From Salinicola peritrichatus (lineage in GTDB: Bacteria > Pseudomonadota > Gammaproteobacteria > Pseudomonadales > Halomonadaceae), in assembly GCF_003206715.1 (NCBI RefSeq), contig NZ_PZJU01000023.1:1-33067 (forward strand): a stretch of DNA of 33,067 nucleotides. Direction: 5' to 3'. Each line of letters begins with the position of its first letter. Position 1 is the stretch's first letter. Positions 7,749-16,355 of the stretch are shown here, in pieces. The position numbers and the translations under genes are program-made. Under the pieces are notes generated by a model. It saw nothing but the letters and a program-made list of their open reading frames with translations. It was not told where the DNA came from and ran no database searches.

Positions 7749-8737
7749 GAAGTTTTGCTCTGCTTGGCGCCGGCTTCATCGGCAACGTGCATGCCCCTAA
7801 CCTGTTCGATCACCCGCGAGTGGACTTTACGCTAGTTGCCGACACCGATAGCCAGAGGGCTCGGGACGTCGCCGAGCGCTATGGTGCTCGCGCGGCGACT
7901 ATCGATGAGATATTCGCGGCCGATATCGACGCCATTCTGATCGCCTCGTCGAGCGATACCCATGCCCACTATGTCGAGCGTGCAGCGGCGGCCGGCAAGG
8001 CCATCTTCTGCGAGAAGCCGGTCGATCTCGAGACGTCGCGTGCCACCCAGGCCATCGAGGCCGTCCAGCGAGCCGGGGTGCCGATGATGATTGGCTTCAA
8101 CCGGCGCTTCGATGCCAGTCACGCTGCATTGGCCGGGGCCTATCGGCGTGGCGAATTGGGTCGGGCCGAGATCGTGCAGATGACCTGTCGCTCCCAGGCC
8201 ATGCCGCCACTGGACTATCTCAAGGTGTCCGGCGGACAGATGCATGACCAGGCCATCCATTTCTTCGACCTGCTGTGCTGGCTCACCGACGATGTGCCGG
8301 TGGAAATCCATGTATTGGGGGATGCACTGAGCGATCCGCAGGTCGCCAAGATCGGCGATATCGACACCTTGATCGTCTCGCTGCGCATGGCCTCTGGGAC
8401 GCTGGCGCAGCTCGACTGCACGCGGCGTACCGGCTACGGCTACGACGAGCGCATCGAGATCTTTGGCGCCGAGGGGATGGCCGAATCGCGGCGTCAGCCC
8501 TACCGGCACCTGACGATCGCCAAGGGGAATCAGTGCGTTAGCGATGGGTTTCACGAGAGCTGGTTCGAACGGATCAAACCGACGTTCTATGCCGGCCTCG
8601 ATGCATTCGTGCAGGCCCTGCATGGCGAGACGGATGACTATCCAGACGAAACGGCGGCACTGCGTGCCCAGCGAATCGCCGATGCCGCACTACACGCCCT
8701 GAAGCGTGGCGCACCGGTGACGCTGGAATGGCCCTGA
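7745..8737 (+). CDS. Inositol 2-dehydrogenase-like oxidoreductase (IolG paralogue)
   Basis: A 330-residue Gfo/Idh/MocA protein, the length of classical inositol dehydrogenases. Residues 4-16 hold the dinucleotide-binding ALLGAGFIGNVHA, K91 is the EKP lysine, and D168 and H172 in GGQMHDQAIHFFD are the catalytic pair. GFNRRFD (117-123) is a hallmark of the IolG subgroup. The gene starts inside the previous stop codon (ATGA overlap) and ends the LacI-linked operon. No terminator is visible before the convergent gene that ends at 8778. It probably acts on myo-inositol or a stereoisomer with NAD. The main-pathway IolG at 23466-24476 is a different protein. Confidence 0.85.
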   Translation: MRSFALLGAGFIGNVHAPNLFDHPRVDFTLVADTDSQRARDVAERYGARAATIDEIFAADIDAILIASSSDTHAHYVERAAAAGKAIFCEKPVDLETSRATQAIEAVQRAGVPMMIGFNRRFDASHAALAGAYRRGELGRAEIVQMTCRSQAMPPLDYLKVSGGQMHDQAIHFFDLLCWLTDDVPVEIHVLGDALSDPQVAKIGDIDTLIVSLRMASGTLAQLDCTRRTGYGYDERIEIFGAEGMAESRRQPYRHLTIAKGNQCVSDGFHESWFERIKPTFYAGLDAFVQALHGETDDYPDETAALRAQRIADAALHALKRGAPVTLEWP

Positions 8738-8777
8738 ACGTGGTGGTCTGGAGGCAGCGGACAAGCATCCAGGCCCA

Positions 8778-9395
8778 TCATCCCGACGTTCCACTGCTAG
8801 GCCAGAAGCTCACGCCGACCCATACCGCAAACAGCACGACCAACCCGATCCCGACCGGTTTCGAGTGTCGCTGCCAGATGCGCATTGCCGCATCGCCGAA
8901 GATCTTCACCAGGATCGCCAGCCCGAAATAGCGAACGCTCCGCGCCATGACCGACGCCAGCAGGAACAGGAAGAAAGGATAATCGCTGGCACCCGCCGCC
9001 AGCATGGCGATCTGGAAGGGCACGGGGACCACGGCGATGGCGGCAATGGCCATGAAGCCATTCTGGTTGAAACGTGTCTGGAAATCGGAATATGCCGCCT
9101 GTCCGCCAAATAGCTGGATCAGCGTATCGCCCCACTGGTTCATGGCCAGGTTGCCCAGCCAGTAGCCGATCGAGGCGGCCGCGAGATTGCCGGCCAGGGC
9201 AACGGCGGCGATGCGCCATTTCTTCTCGGGGTGGCACAACATCCACGGGATCAGAATGACCTCGATGGGGATCGGAATGATCAGAGTTTCCATCATCGAG
9301 GCCAAGAACAACAGCCTATAAGCGTGGCGCGACTCGGCCAGCTTGTTCAGCCAGGCCGTGGTCGAGGTTAATGAGGTAAAGGCTGGTAACGGCAT
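8778..9395 (-). CDS. YqaA/DedA-like (VTT domain) inner-membrane protein
   Basis: A 205-residue membrane protein with about five hydrophobic segments. The motifs GNLAAASIGYWLGN and F-x-x-R-F-N-x-N-G-F-M-A-I-A-A-I-A-V-V-P-V-P-F are typical of the YqaA branch of the SNARE-associated/VTT family. DedA relatives act in lipid or membrane homeostasis; the role of YqaA is not established. A charged C-terminal tail follows the last helix. It converges on the inositol operon with 40 bases between stop codons, and is divergent from the BCCT gene across 144 bases. Confidence 0.8.
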   Translation of the reverse strand: MPLPAFTSLTSTTAWLNKLAESRHAYRLLFLASMMETLIIPIPIEVILIPWMLCHPEKKWRIAAVALAGNLAAASIGYWLGNLAMNQWGDTLIQLFGGQAAYSDFQTRFNQNGFMAIAAIAVVPVPFQIAMLAAGASDYPFFLFLLASVMARSVRYFGLAILVKIFGDAAMRIWQRHSKPVGIGLVVLFAVWVGVSFWPSSGTSG

Positions 9396-9539
9396 GAAGG
9401 AAAAATGTATCCGTATTGCCTAGGATTTGCCTAACGTTTGTGAAGCTCGCATGCTAACAGCAGAAGAAGCGGGAACCGATATGAATCGAAAGTAGACGAT
9501 ATGCTCGCTTGAAGCGATAACTGGAAGAGGGATCTCTCC

Positions 9540-11173
9540 ATGGCCAACTTTGGACGGCACCGTGTCTTTACTATTTTGGCATGCATCATTCTTGCGCTGG
9601 TGGCTGTAGGTGCCGCGTTTCCGCAGCAGTTCGGCGATGCAGCGGATGCGGCACTAGGCATCATTGGGCGCTACTTTGGCTGGTTCTACCTATTTTCCGT
9701 GTTCGGATTCGTGCTTTTCCTGTTCGTGCTGGCGTTCAGCAAGTACGGCAAGATCCGCCTGGGGCCACAGGACAGCACTCCCTCGTACTCCTTCTTCTCC
9801 TGGGTCGCCATGTTGCTGGCGGCCGGCTTCGGGATCGGGCTGGTGTTCTACGGCATGGCCGAACCGGTGACCCACTACCTGCACCCGCCGTATGGCGACG
9901 TGGAGCCGGAAACCGCAGAGTCGGCGCGCTATGCCATCCAGTACAGTTTTTTCAACTGGGGAATACATCAGTGGGCCGCGTTCTCGGTGGTGGGACTGGT
10001 CATCGCCTACTTCCAGTTCCGCAAGGGGCAGGCCGGCCTGGTCTCCTCGGTACTCGCCCCGGTCACCGCCAAATATCCCAAGTCACGCCGGTATGTGCCG
10101 GCCCTGGATGTCTTCGCCGTGGTCGCCACGTCATGGGGGTCGCCACCTCGATCGGCCTGGCCGTGCTGCAGATCAACGGCGGTCTCAACGCCGTGTTCGG
10201 TGTCGAGCAGAACGTGTTCTGGAAGTTCGCCATCATGGGGGCGATGTTCGTCTGCTATATGGCGTCGACCTGGTCGGGGCTCGACAAGAGCATCAAGCGC
10301 CTGTCCAACCTCAACCTGACGTTGTGCTTTGCGTTGATGTTTTACGTGCTGTTCACCGGGCCGACCCTGGCGATCCTGGAGACCATCACGCTGGGCATCG
10401 GCGACTACCTACAAAATTTCATCGGCATGAGCCTACGGTTCTCACCGTATAGCGACAATACCTGGGCTAACGACTGGACGATCTTCTACTGGGCCTGGGT
10501 CATCGCCTGGTCGCCGTTCGTGGGCACCTTCGTGGCGCGCGTCTCGCGCGGGCGCACCATCAAGGAGTATGTGTTCGGGGTACTGATCGTGCCGCCCTTG
10601 CTGGCCTGTCTATGGATCGGCGTGTTCGGGGGCGCGGCGATCAACATGGAGTTGACCCAGGACGTAGGGCTGGCCCAGGCCACCGACGAGAACATCACCG
10701 TGGCGCTGTTCCGGATGTTCGAGCTGATGCCGTTCTCCAGTGTGCTGTCGGTGGTCGGCCTGCTGCTGATCTTCGTGTTCCTGGTGACCTCGGCGGACTC
10801 GGCGACCTATATCGTGGCGCAGATGACCGATGGTGGCTCGATCAACCTGCCGTTGTTCAAGCGTATCGCCTGGGGGCTGCTGATTGCGGCGATCTACCTG
10901 ACACTGATCATCGCCGGGGGGCTGAAAGGCCTGCAGTCGGCGGCGGTGCTCTCAGCGCTGCCATTCACGTTCATCATCTTCGGCATGATGTTCGTGCTGA
11001 TCAACGAGCTACGTGCTGACCGCAAGGCAATGCTGACCTCGCTCTATCGCAAGCACGGCGAAACGCCGGTCGGAGCGGATGCCTTCGAGGCCGAATTGTT
11101 GTCCGAGGAGGATCGCTACCGTCGCGCGCCCAATGTGGTCAACCGGCGCACATCAACACATGAACCGCAATAG
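9540..11173 (+). pseudogene. BCCT-family betaine/choline/carnitine transporter, single-base frameshift
   Basis: Both halves belong to the BCCT family of Na+- or H+-coupled osmolyte transporters. The family hallmark appears as FGIGLVFYGMAEPVTHY (near residue 100) and later as FYWAWVIAWSPFVGTFVARVSRGRTI. ATG 9540 follows GAGG. At 10130/10131 the frame changes: the expected A-T-V-M-G-V-A-T-S reads A-T-S-W-G-S, consistent with loss of one G between ACG and GTC. The second frame then runs on to 11173. If restored the protein is about 544 residues with twelve helices. The second half is uninterrupted and well conserved, so a sequencing or assembly error is as likely as decay. Substrate is probably glycine betaine, choline or another compatible solute. 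Confidence 0.85.
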
Positions 11174-11234
11174 TGATAAACGCATGGGCTAGCGCATAAT
11201 AAGGCTTTAGTGGAGGAGAGGGCGGAGCGCCGTC

Positions 11235-11396
11235 ATGCAATCATCCATCAAATCTTCGAGTCGGCATCGGCGGGGCGCGACACGACGCCAGGTGGCGCCT
11301 GCCGACCGCTGGCTCAATCGCCTGCTCGACATCGCCGTGGTTACCGCGCTGGTGGTAGGTGGTGTTGCCTTGATCATCAGCCTGGTCATGGACTAG
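11235..11396 (+). CDS. Small membrane protein of 53 residues, function unknown
   Basis: ATG 11235 to TAG 11394-11396 encodes 53 residues. The first 25 are rich in Ser, Arg and Lys, followed by DRWLNRLLDIAVV and a single hydrophobic helix (about residues 35-51) ending in LVMD. A basic N-terminus and a helix near the C-terminus predict a one-pass inner-membrane protein with its N-terminus in the cytoplasm. GGAG lies eight bases before the start. It begins 62 bases after the BCCT stop and may be a partner of that transporter. I do not recognise a named family. Confidence 0.5.
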   Translation: MQSSIKSSSRHRRGATRRQVAPADRWLNRLLDIAVVTALVVGGVALIISLVMD

Positions 11397-11478
11397 CCCG
11401 CCTGGTCGCATCAACGTGGCTTGGGTGAAACGTCTTTCGAACTGCTACGGTGAGTAGTGGCCGGCAGGGAGAAATGCT

Positions 11479-12948
11479 ATGCAGGAGTGCAACGTCGACG
11501 TCGCCATCATCGGTGCGGGAAGTGCCGGACTGAGCGCCTACCGTGCCGCCAAGAAACACACACCCTCCGTCCTCCTCATCGAAGGAGGCGATTACGGCAC
11601 CACCTGTGCACGTACTGGCTGCATGCCCAGCAAAGTGTTGATTTCCGCTGCCAAGGCGATTCACGATGCCCGGCATGTCGGGCCATTCGGCGCGCATATC
11701 GACCATGGTGTCATCATCGATCGACATGCCGTGATGCAACGGATACGCGATGAGCGCGACGCCTTCATCGCCACGATTCTCGACTCGATCAAGGGCTTTC
11801 CCGCCGCCGACAAGTTGCGCGGTCAGGCCCGCATCGAGGATGCCAACAGCCTGATTATCTCTGGCCATACCCGGGTACGATTCTCACGAGCCATCATTGC
11901 CACCGGCTCCTCACCGCACATTCCCGAGCCGCTGCAGGGTGCCGGCAAGCGGATCCTGACCAGCGATACACTGTTCGATCTGGCGGCGCTGCCCGAATCG
12001 GTTGCCGTGTTCGGGCCCGGCATCGTCGGGCTGGAATTGGGCCAGGCTCTGGCGCGTCTTGACGTGCGCGTTCGTATGTTCGGGCGTAGCGGCGGTGTGG
12101 GCGGCCTGCAGGACGAGGCTCTGCGCTCGGCGGCCGTGTGCCTGTTCAACGAGGAGTTTTACCTTGACCCCGAAGCGGAGACCCACGACATCCAGGGCGA
12201 TGATGCTGGAGTCAGCGTGACGTTTACCGAACGCGACAGTGGCGAACGATTGACCGAGCGCTTCGATTATCTGCTGGCTGCCACCGGACGACGCCCCAAC
12301 CTCAGCGAACTGGCGCTGAAGAATGTAGGTATCGAAACTGACGACAAGGGCACGCCCATCTTCGATCGCCACACTCTGCAGTGCCATGACTCTCGGAGCA
12401 GGCCAAACCATATTTTTATTGTCGGTGATGCCGATCATGCCGAGCCGCTGTTGCATGAGGCCACCGACGAGGGGCGTATCGCTGGGGACAACGCCGGGCG
12501 TTTTCCTGACCTGCGGGCCGGCTACCGGCGCGTCCCCTTGACCATTGTCTTCTGCGAACCGCAGATTGCCAGCGTGGGCCGCAACCGCCCCGAAATCGAG
12601 AAGACCCATGTGCTGGGTCAGGATTACGCAATTGGCGAGTTGAACTTCGAAAACCAAGGGCGTGCCAGGGTCATGCGCCAGAATCGCGGTTGGCTGCACC
12701 TTTACGGCGAGTACGGCACCGGCCTGTTCCTAGGCGCCGAACTCGTCGCACCGCAGGCCGAGCATCTCGGGCACTTGCTGGCCTGGGCCTGCCAGCAGTG
12801 CATGACCGTGCGCCAAATGCTCGATATGCCGTTCTATCATCCTACCCTTGAGGAAGGCGTAAGAACGGCTCTACGCGACCTTGGCGCCAAGCTCTTGCTT
12901 GAGCCGGCGATGGTCGATCAATGCACCGAATGCGGCCCGGGCGCCTGA
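11479..12948 (+). CDS. Dihydrolipoamide dehydrogenase-like flavoprotein disulfide reductase
   Basis: A 489-residue class I pyridine nucleotide-disulfide oxidoreductase. The FAD-binding motif IIGAGSAGLSAYRAA is at residues 10-24. The redox-active pair C43/C48 lies in TCARTGCMPSK, and a second dinucleotide motif (VFGPGIVGLELGQAL) is near residue 178. The C-terminal interface has YHPTLEEG, where His and Glu form the catalytic dyad. Family members reduce lipoamide, glutathione or related disulfides. No 2-oxoacid dehydrogenase genes are adjacent, so it is an orphan copy and its disulfide substrate is open. Its stop lies one base from that of the convergent MFS gene. Confidence 0.85.
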   Translation: MQECNVDVAIIGAGSAGLSAYRAAKKHTPSVLLIEGGDYGTTCARTGCMPSKVLISAAKAIHDARHVGPFGAHIDHGVIIDRHAVMQRIRDERDAFIATILDSIKGFPAADKLRGQARIEDANSLIISGHTRVRFSRAIIATGSSPHIPEPLQGAGKRILTSDTLFDLAALPESVAVFGPGIVGLELGQALARLDVRVRMFGRSGGVGGLQDEALRSAAVCLFNEEFYLDPEAETHDIQGDDAGVSVTFTERDSGERLTERFDYLLAATGRRPNLSELALKNVGIETDDKGTPIFDRHTLQCHDSRSRPNHIFIVGDADHAEPLLHEATDEGRIAGDNAGRFPDLRAGYRRVPLTIVFCEPQIASVGRNRPEIEKTHVLGQDYAIGELNFENQGRARVMRQNRGWLHLYGEYGTGLFLGAELVAPQAEHLGHLLAWACQQCMTVRQMLDMPFYHPTLEEGVRTALRDLGAKLLLEPAMVDQCTECGPGA

Positions 12949-12949
12949 C

Positions 12950-14230
12950 TCAAGCCGTGGCCTCCCGGGCCGGTAATTCCTGTGTGGCATCCTCGAAGCG
13001 GTTGACCTGACGCAGCGACGCGAACAGACGCGTCCACAGCCCGACGACGGCAAGGGTGCCGATTCCTCCGATGAGCGCTGCCGGTACGGCGCCGAACCAG
13101 GCCGCGCTGGTGCCGGCACGGAACTCGCCGAGTTCATTGCTCGAACCGATGAACAGCATGTTGACGGCATTGACGCGGCCGCGCATCTCGTCAGGCGTGG
13201 CGAGTTGGATCAGGGTAATACGCACGTTGACGCTGATCATATCGGCGGCACCGGCGACCAAGAGGGCCAGCCACGATACCCAAAACACCGTCGATAATGC
13301 GAAGATCAGGTTGGCGAGGCCGAAGATCGCCACCGCCACGAACATGACCCAGCCCACATTGCGCTTGAGCTCGCGTACGCCGAGATAAAGCCCCATCAGT
13401 AGCGCACCGACGGCGATGGCGCTACGTAGTGCGCCCAGCCCCTCCGGGCCGACATGCAGGACCTCCTGAGCGTAGATCGGCAACAGGGCGATCACGCCAC
13501 CCAGTAGGACGGCAAACAGATCCAATGAAATAGCACCGAGAATAATGGGTTTGTTGCGTATGTAGGCGATACCCGCCGTGAAGCGCTTCCAGGCCGTGGT
13601 TTCCTGGGGACAGGCTTCTTTGCGGAAACGCACCGGCACCGTGGTCAGCAGTGCCAGGCCGAGCAGGAAACAGCCCAGGCACACGGCGTAGGTCAGGCTG
13701 CCGCCGTAAGCATAGAGAATGCCGCCGAGCAGCGGCCCGCCGATTACGGCAATCTTCATGATCGAGCTGTTCAGGGCGATGGCGCGGGCAAGCTGGTCGC
13801 GGGGCACGATATGTGGCAGCAGGCTTTGCAGTGTCGGGCCCGTGAAAGCGCGTGCGCAGCCGAACAGGGCGAGTACGGCATAGAAGCCGGTCACATCACT
13901 CGAGGCCGTATACGACAGCCACAGCAGCAGGGCACTGCACAGCGCCTGTACGGCCCAACTGATGATGAGGATATGCTTGCGGTTGAAGCGGTCGACCAGG
14001 TCGCCCGCCGGCAGCAGCAGTACGACCATGGGCAGAAACTGGGCAAGACCGACATAGGCCAGCGACAGCGGGTCGCGGGTAATGTCATAGACCTGCCAGG
14101 CCACGACCACCGCCTGGATCTGCATGGCGAATACCGCGGCCAGGCGCGACAGCAGGAAAGAGAAGAAAGCGAGGGGAATGCGCGTCTGCTGTGAAGCGTT
14201 ATCGGAACGGGGTGTGGAGTCGCTGGGCAT
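12950..14230 (-). CDS. MFS transporter of the EntS/DUF894-like exporter group
   Basis: About 426 residues with the twelve-helix MFS pattern. The A-motif region reads LPAGDLVDRFNRKHIL, and GPTLQSLLPHIVPRDQLARAIALNSS is characteristic of the EntS-like (MFS_3) branch, whose studied members export siderophores. P-D-E-M-R-G-R-V-N-A-V-N-M-L-F-I-G-S-S-N-E-L-G-E-F is also typical of the branch. I chose ATG 14230 because GGTGG lies just upstream; a GTG at 14239 would add three residues. Substrate unknown, and no siderophore genes are nearby. An AT-rich stretch at 14280-14340 upstream probably holds the promoter. Confidence 0.8.
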   Translation of the reverse strand: MPSDSTPRSDNASQQTRIPLAFFSFLLSRLAAVFAMQIQAVVVAWQVYDITRDPLSLAYVGLAQFLPMVVLLLPAGDLVDRFNRKHILIISWAVQALCSALLLWLSYTASSDVTGFYAVLALFGCARAFTGPTLQSLLPHIVPRDQLARAIALNSSIMKIAVIGGPLLGGILYAYGGSLTYAVCLGCFLLGLALLTTVPVRFRKEACPQETTAWKRFTAGIAYIRNKPIILGAISLDLFAVLLGGVIALLPIYAQEVLHVGPEGLGALRSAIAVGALLMGLYLGVRELKRNVGWVMFVAVAIFGLANLIFALSTVFWVSWLALLVAGAADMISVNVRITLIQLATPDEMRGRVNAVNMLFIGSSNELGEFRAGTSAAWFGAVPAALIGGIGTLAVVGLWTRLFASLRQVNRFEDATQELPAREATA

Positions 14231-14376
14231 GAAAACCACCGGTGAGAGTGAACCTGTCGATTCTAAGCTTACTGGCAGTAAAGGCCATCGTTGCTAATAG
14301 GTAATAAGCTAATTATTAGAGGCTGGCCTTATGGAAAAAGAGTGTTGTCTTGATTGAAAGATGGGGAAGGGCAAGG

Positions 14377-14401
14377 CGTCGCCCGCCACCGGCAGGCGAC
14401 G
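14377..14401 (-). terminator. Hairpin just downstream of the NCS1 transporter
   Basis: On the minus strand CGTCGCC pairs with GGCGACG, continued by a T-G pair and GCC/GGC around a three-base loop. It starts seven bases after the stop of the NCS1 gene. The following sequence has no clear T run, so it may protect the 3' end rather than terminate. Confidence 0.4.
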
Positions 14402-14408
14402 AAGTGGC

Positions 14409-16142
14409 TCATCTAGTCTGCTTTGCCAAGTGTGGGGCAGCATGCGCCTCCCGGGCGCGCGGCTTGCGGCGGCCTTTCATCCAGGCGGTAGCCGCAATGA
14501 AATAGAGCAGTGTGGGCAGGACAATCAGACTCTGAAAAGTATCCAGGTGAGCCACGGCGTTATTGGTGGTTCCGCCCCAGGCAGCCAGGCCCAGGATGGT
14601 CACCAGGCAGATCACGGCGATGGCGTACCAGGGGCTGCGGCGATTGACGGGCTGGTAGCCGGCGGGAGGCGCTTCTGTGGAGCCGCGTTCGAGTACCGGG
14701 CCGTAAGCGGCTTCATAAGGGTTGTTGGCGTCGTTGCCTCTAGCGGCACCGGCAAGACGGCACATCAGCGGATAGCCAAGGAAGCTGACCAGCCAGACCG
14801 GGATAAACAGGGCGAACAGATGGATGGCATTGAGTGACAGCAGCATGATCCCCACAGCGATACCGAGTCCCCACGCGGCGAAGGCGGGCAGGTTACTGTT
14901 GCGTCCTTGCTGCTCACGCCAGAAGGGGCGGATGCCCAGGCGCGGCAGGAGAAAATGCTCGGCAGCGATGATCGCACCGACCGGCGCGATGAGCATGATG
15001 AAATAGGACAGCACGTTCAGCCACTGAGTAAACACGAACGGGAAACAGGCGATCACCGTCGTCACGGCGCCGGTGGCAACGGTGACCTGGACACGCGAGA
15101 AACGGTCGAACACGGCCTGGAAGGCCAGGCCGGCGCGGTACAGGCTGGGAATGGACGTCGTCCAGCCGGCGACTACCACGGCGATCAGCCCCATGGCACC
15201 GAGGATGCGGAATGCAACGCCGCCCGGATCCATCTCGACCAGCGAGGACTTCGCCAGCAGGGCGGCCGTCGCTCCCATCAGGCCGGCGCAGATCCAGGCC
15301 ATGAAATGGCCGATGTACATGCCGGCAGCGGAGAAGTAGCCGTAGCTTGACTTGCGCGCGAAGCGCAGAATGCTCATGTCGCTCATGCCTAGGTGCATCG
15401 GCAGGTTGGCACCCCAGGCCCAGGCGGCGATGACCCAGACGGAGATTCCGGCGGCGCCGTCAGGCGTAGTGCCGGTCCACACGAAGGTGTCGAGGACGCC
15501 ACCGAGCGAGGTAATGCCATCGAGCTGGCCGGTATGCAGCAGCACGGGCACGGTGACAATACCGCTGGCCAGAAACATCGTGGCCATCCACGGTGAACAC
15601 ACCGTCGAGAAGTTGGCGATCAGCTTGAAGCCCTTGATCGTCATCCATACGGTGATGGCCCCGACGAACAGGGCCAGTGCCACGAAGCTGAGGCTTTGAG
15701 GATACCAGGCGGTCTGTGGGGGAATGTCGGTCATTACACGGAAGGCCGAGGCCGATACCGTGACCATGGCACCGGAGACCACCGCAAAGATCAGGCCGTT
15801 GAGCAGGTTGTAAACGGTCGAGAAGTGCTTGCCAGCCAGCCGCTCCAGATACCAGTAGATGGTCATGCGCGAGCGGGTGGCGATAGGGCTGCACACCCAG
15901 GCCCATGACAGTACGGCGAACAAGTTGCCGATCAGCAGGCCCCAGATCAGGTCGCTGGTGCTGACGCCCAGGGCGACCAGCGAGGCGCCAATCACGAACT
16001 CGGTGCCGGCAACGTGCTCGCCGGCATAGGCGCCGAGAAAGTAGGTACCACTCAGTTGCTTGTTGGCGGGAATGCGCTGACGCTCGAATTCGCCGCTATC
16101 ACCGGAGGCGGCAACTTTCCTTGTGCTTGAAGTCGATGTCAT
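14409..16142 (-). CDS. NCS1-family (purine-cytosine permease-like) transporter in the inositol regulon
   Basis: A 577-residue integral membrane protein. The early segment (IPANKQLSGTYFLGAYAGEH, then GTEFVIGASLVALG) and the later W-A-W-G-A-N-L-P-M-H-L-G and VAGWTTSIPSLYRAGLAFQA blocks fit the NCS1 nucleobase:cation symporter fold. It is longer than the usual 420-500 residues: after the core come a polar loop (about 470-510) and two more hydrophobic segments. GGAGG precedes the ATG. Its promoter region carries the same two-box element seen before iolR and the ABC operon, so it is probably under IolR control. Known NCS1 substrates are nucleobases, allantoin and hydantoins. Here a cyclitol or related substrate is inferred only from regulation and location. 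Confidence 0.8.
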   Translation of the reverse strand: MTSTSSTRKVAASGDSGEFERQRIPANKQLSGTYFLGAYAGEHVAGTEFVIGASLVALGVSTSDLIWGLLIGNLFAVLSWAWVCSPIATRSRMTIYWYLERLAGKHFSTVYNLLNGLIFAVVSGAMVTVSASAFRVMTDIPPQTAWYPQSLSFVALALFVGAITVWMTIKGFKLIANFSTVCSPWMATMFLASGIVTVPVLLHTGQLDGITSLGGVLDTFVWTGTTPDGAAGISVWVIAAWAWGANLPMHLGMSDMSILRFARKSSYGYFSAAGMYIGHFMAWICAGLMGATAALLAKSSLVEMDPGGVAFRILGAMGLIAVVVAGWTTSIPSLYRAGLAFQAVFDRFSRVQVTVATGAVTTVIACFPFVFTQWLNVLSYFIMLIAPVGAIIAAEHFLLPRLGIRPFWREQQGRNSNLPAFAAWGLGIAVGIMLLSLNAIHLFALFIPVWLVSFLGYPLMCRLAGAARGNDANNPYEAAYGPVLERGSTEAPPAGYQPVNRRSPWYAIAVICLVTILGLAAWGGTTNNAVAHLDTFQSLIVLPTLLYFIAATAWMKGRRKPRAREAHAAPHLAKQTR

Positions 16143-16248
16143 GTTGTTTTCCTCCCCGGGCCGTTGTTGCCAGGCCGCGATGGGCGATGATGTCTTTGAA
16201 GGCGTTGTTTGAATCTATATGCCGCTACTGAAACGTTCAAACCATTTA

Positions 16249-16282
16249 TTCTATACTTTGGTGTAAACGGAATTTTTGTTCC
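16249..16282. promoter_or_regulatory. IolR-type operator with conserved second box, NCS1 promoter
   Basis: GGAATTTTTGTTCC at 16269-16282 fits GGAA-N6-TTCC, the motif I recall for the RpiR-type IolR of Sinorhizobium. TTCTATACTTTGG lies at 16249-16261, beginning exactly 20 bases before the palindrome, as at the iolR and ABC promoters. Read toward the NCS1 gene, the second box contains TATAGAAT, a plausible -10, which would put the palindrome over the -35 region. The start codon lies 127 bases further on. Confidence 0.7.
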
Positions 16283-16355
16283 AGACGCAGGGCAGCCCCG
16301 TCCAGACGCGGCAATGCCGGTCCTGCGGGGCGCCAAGGTTAAAGGAAGAAGGGGG

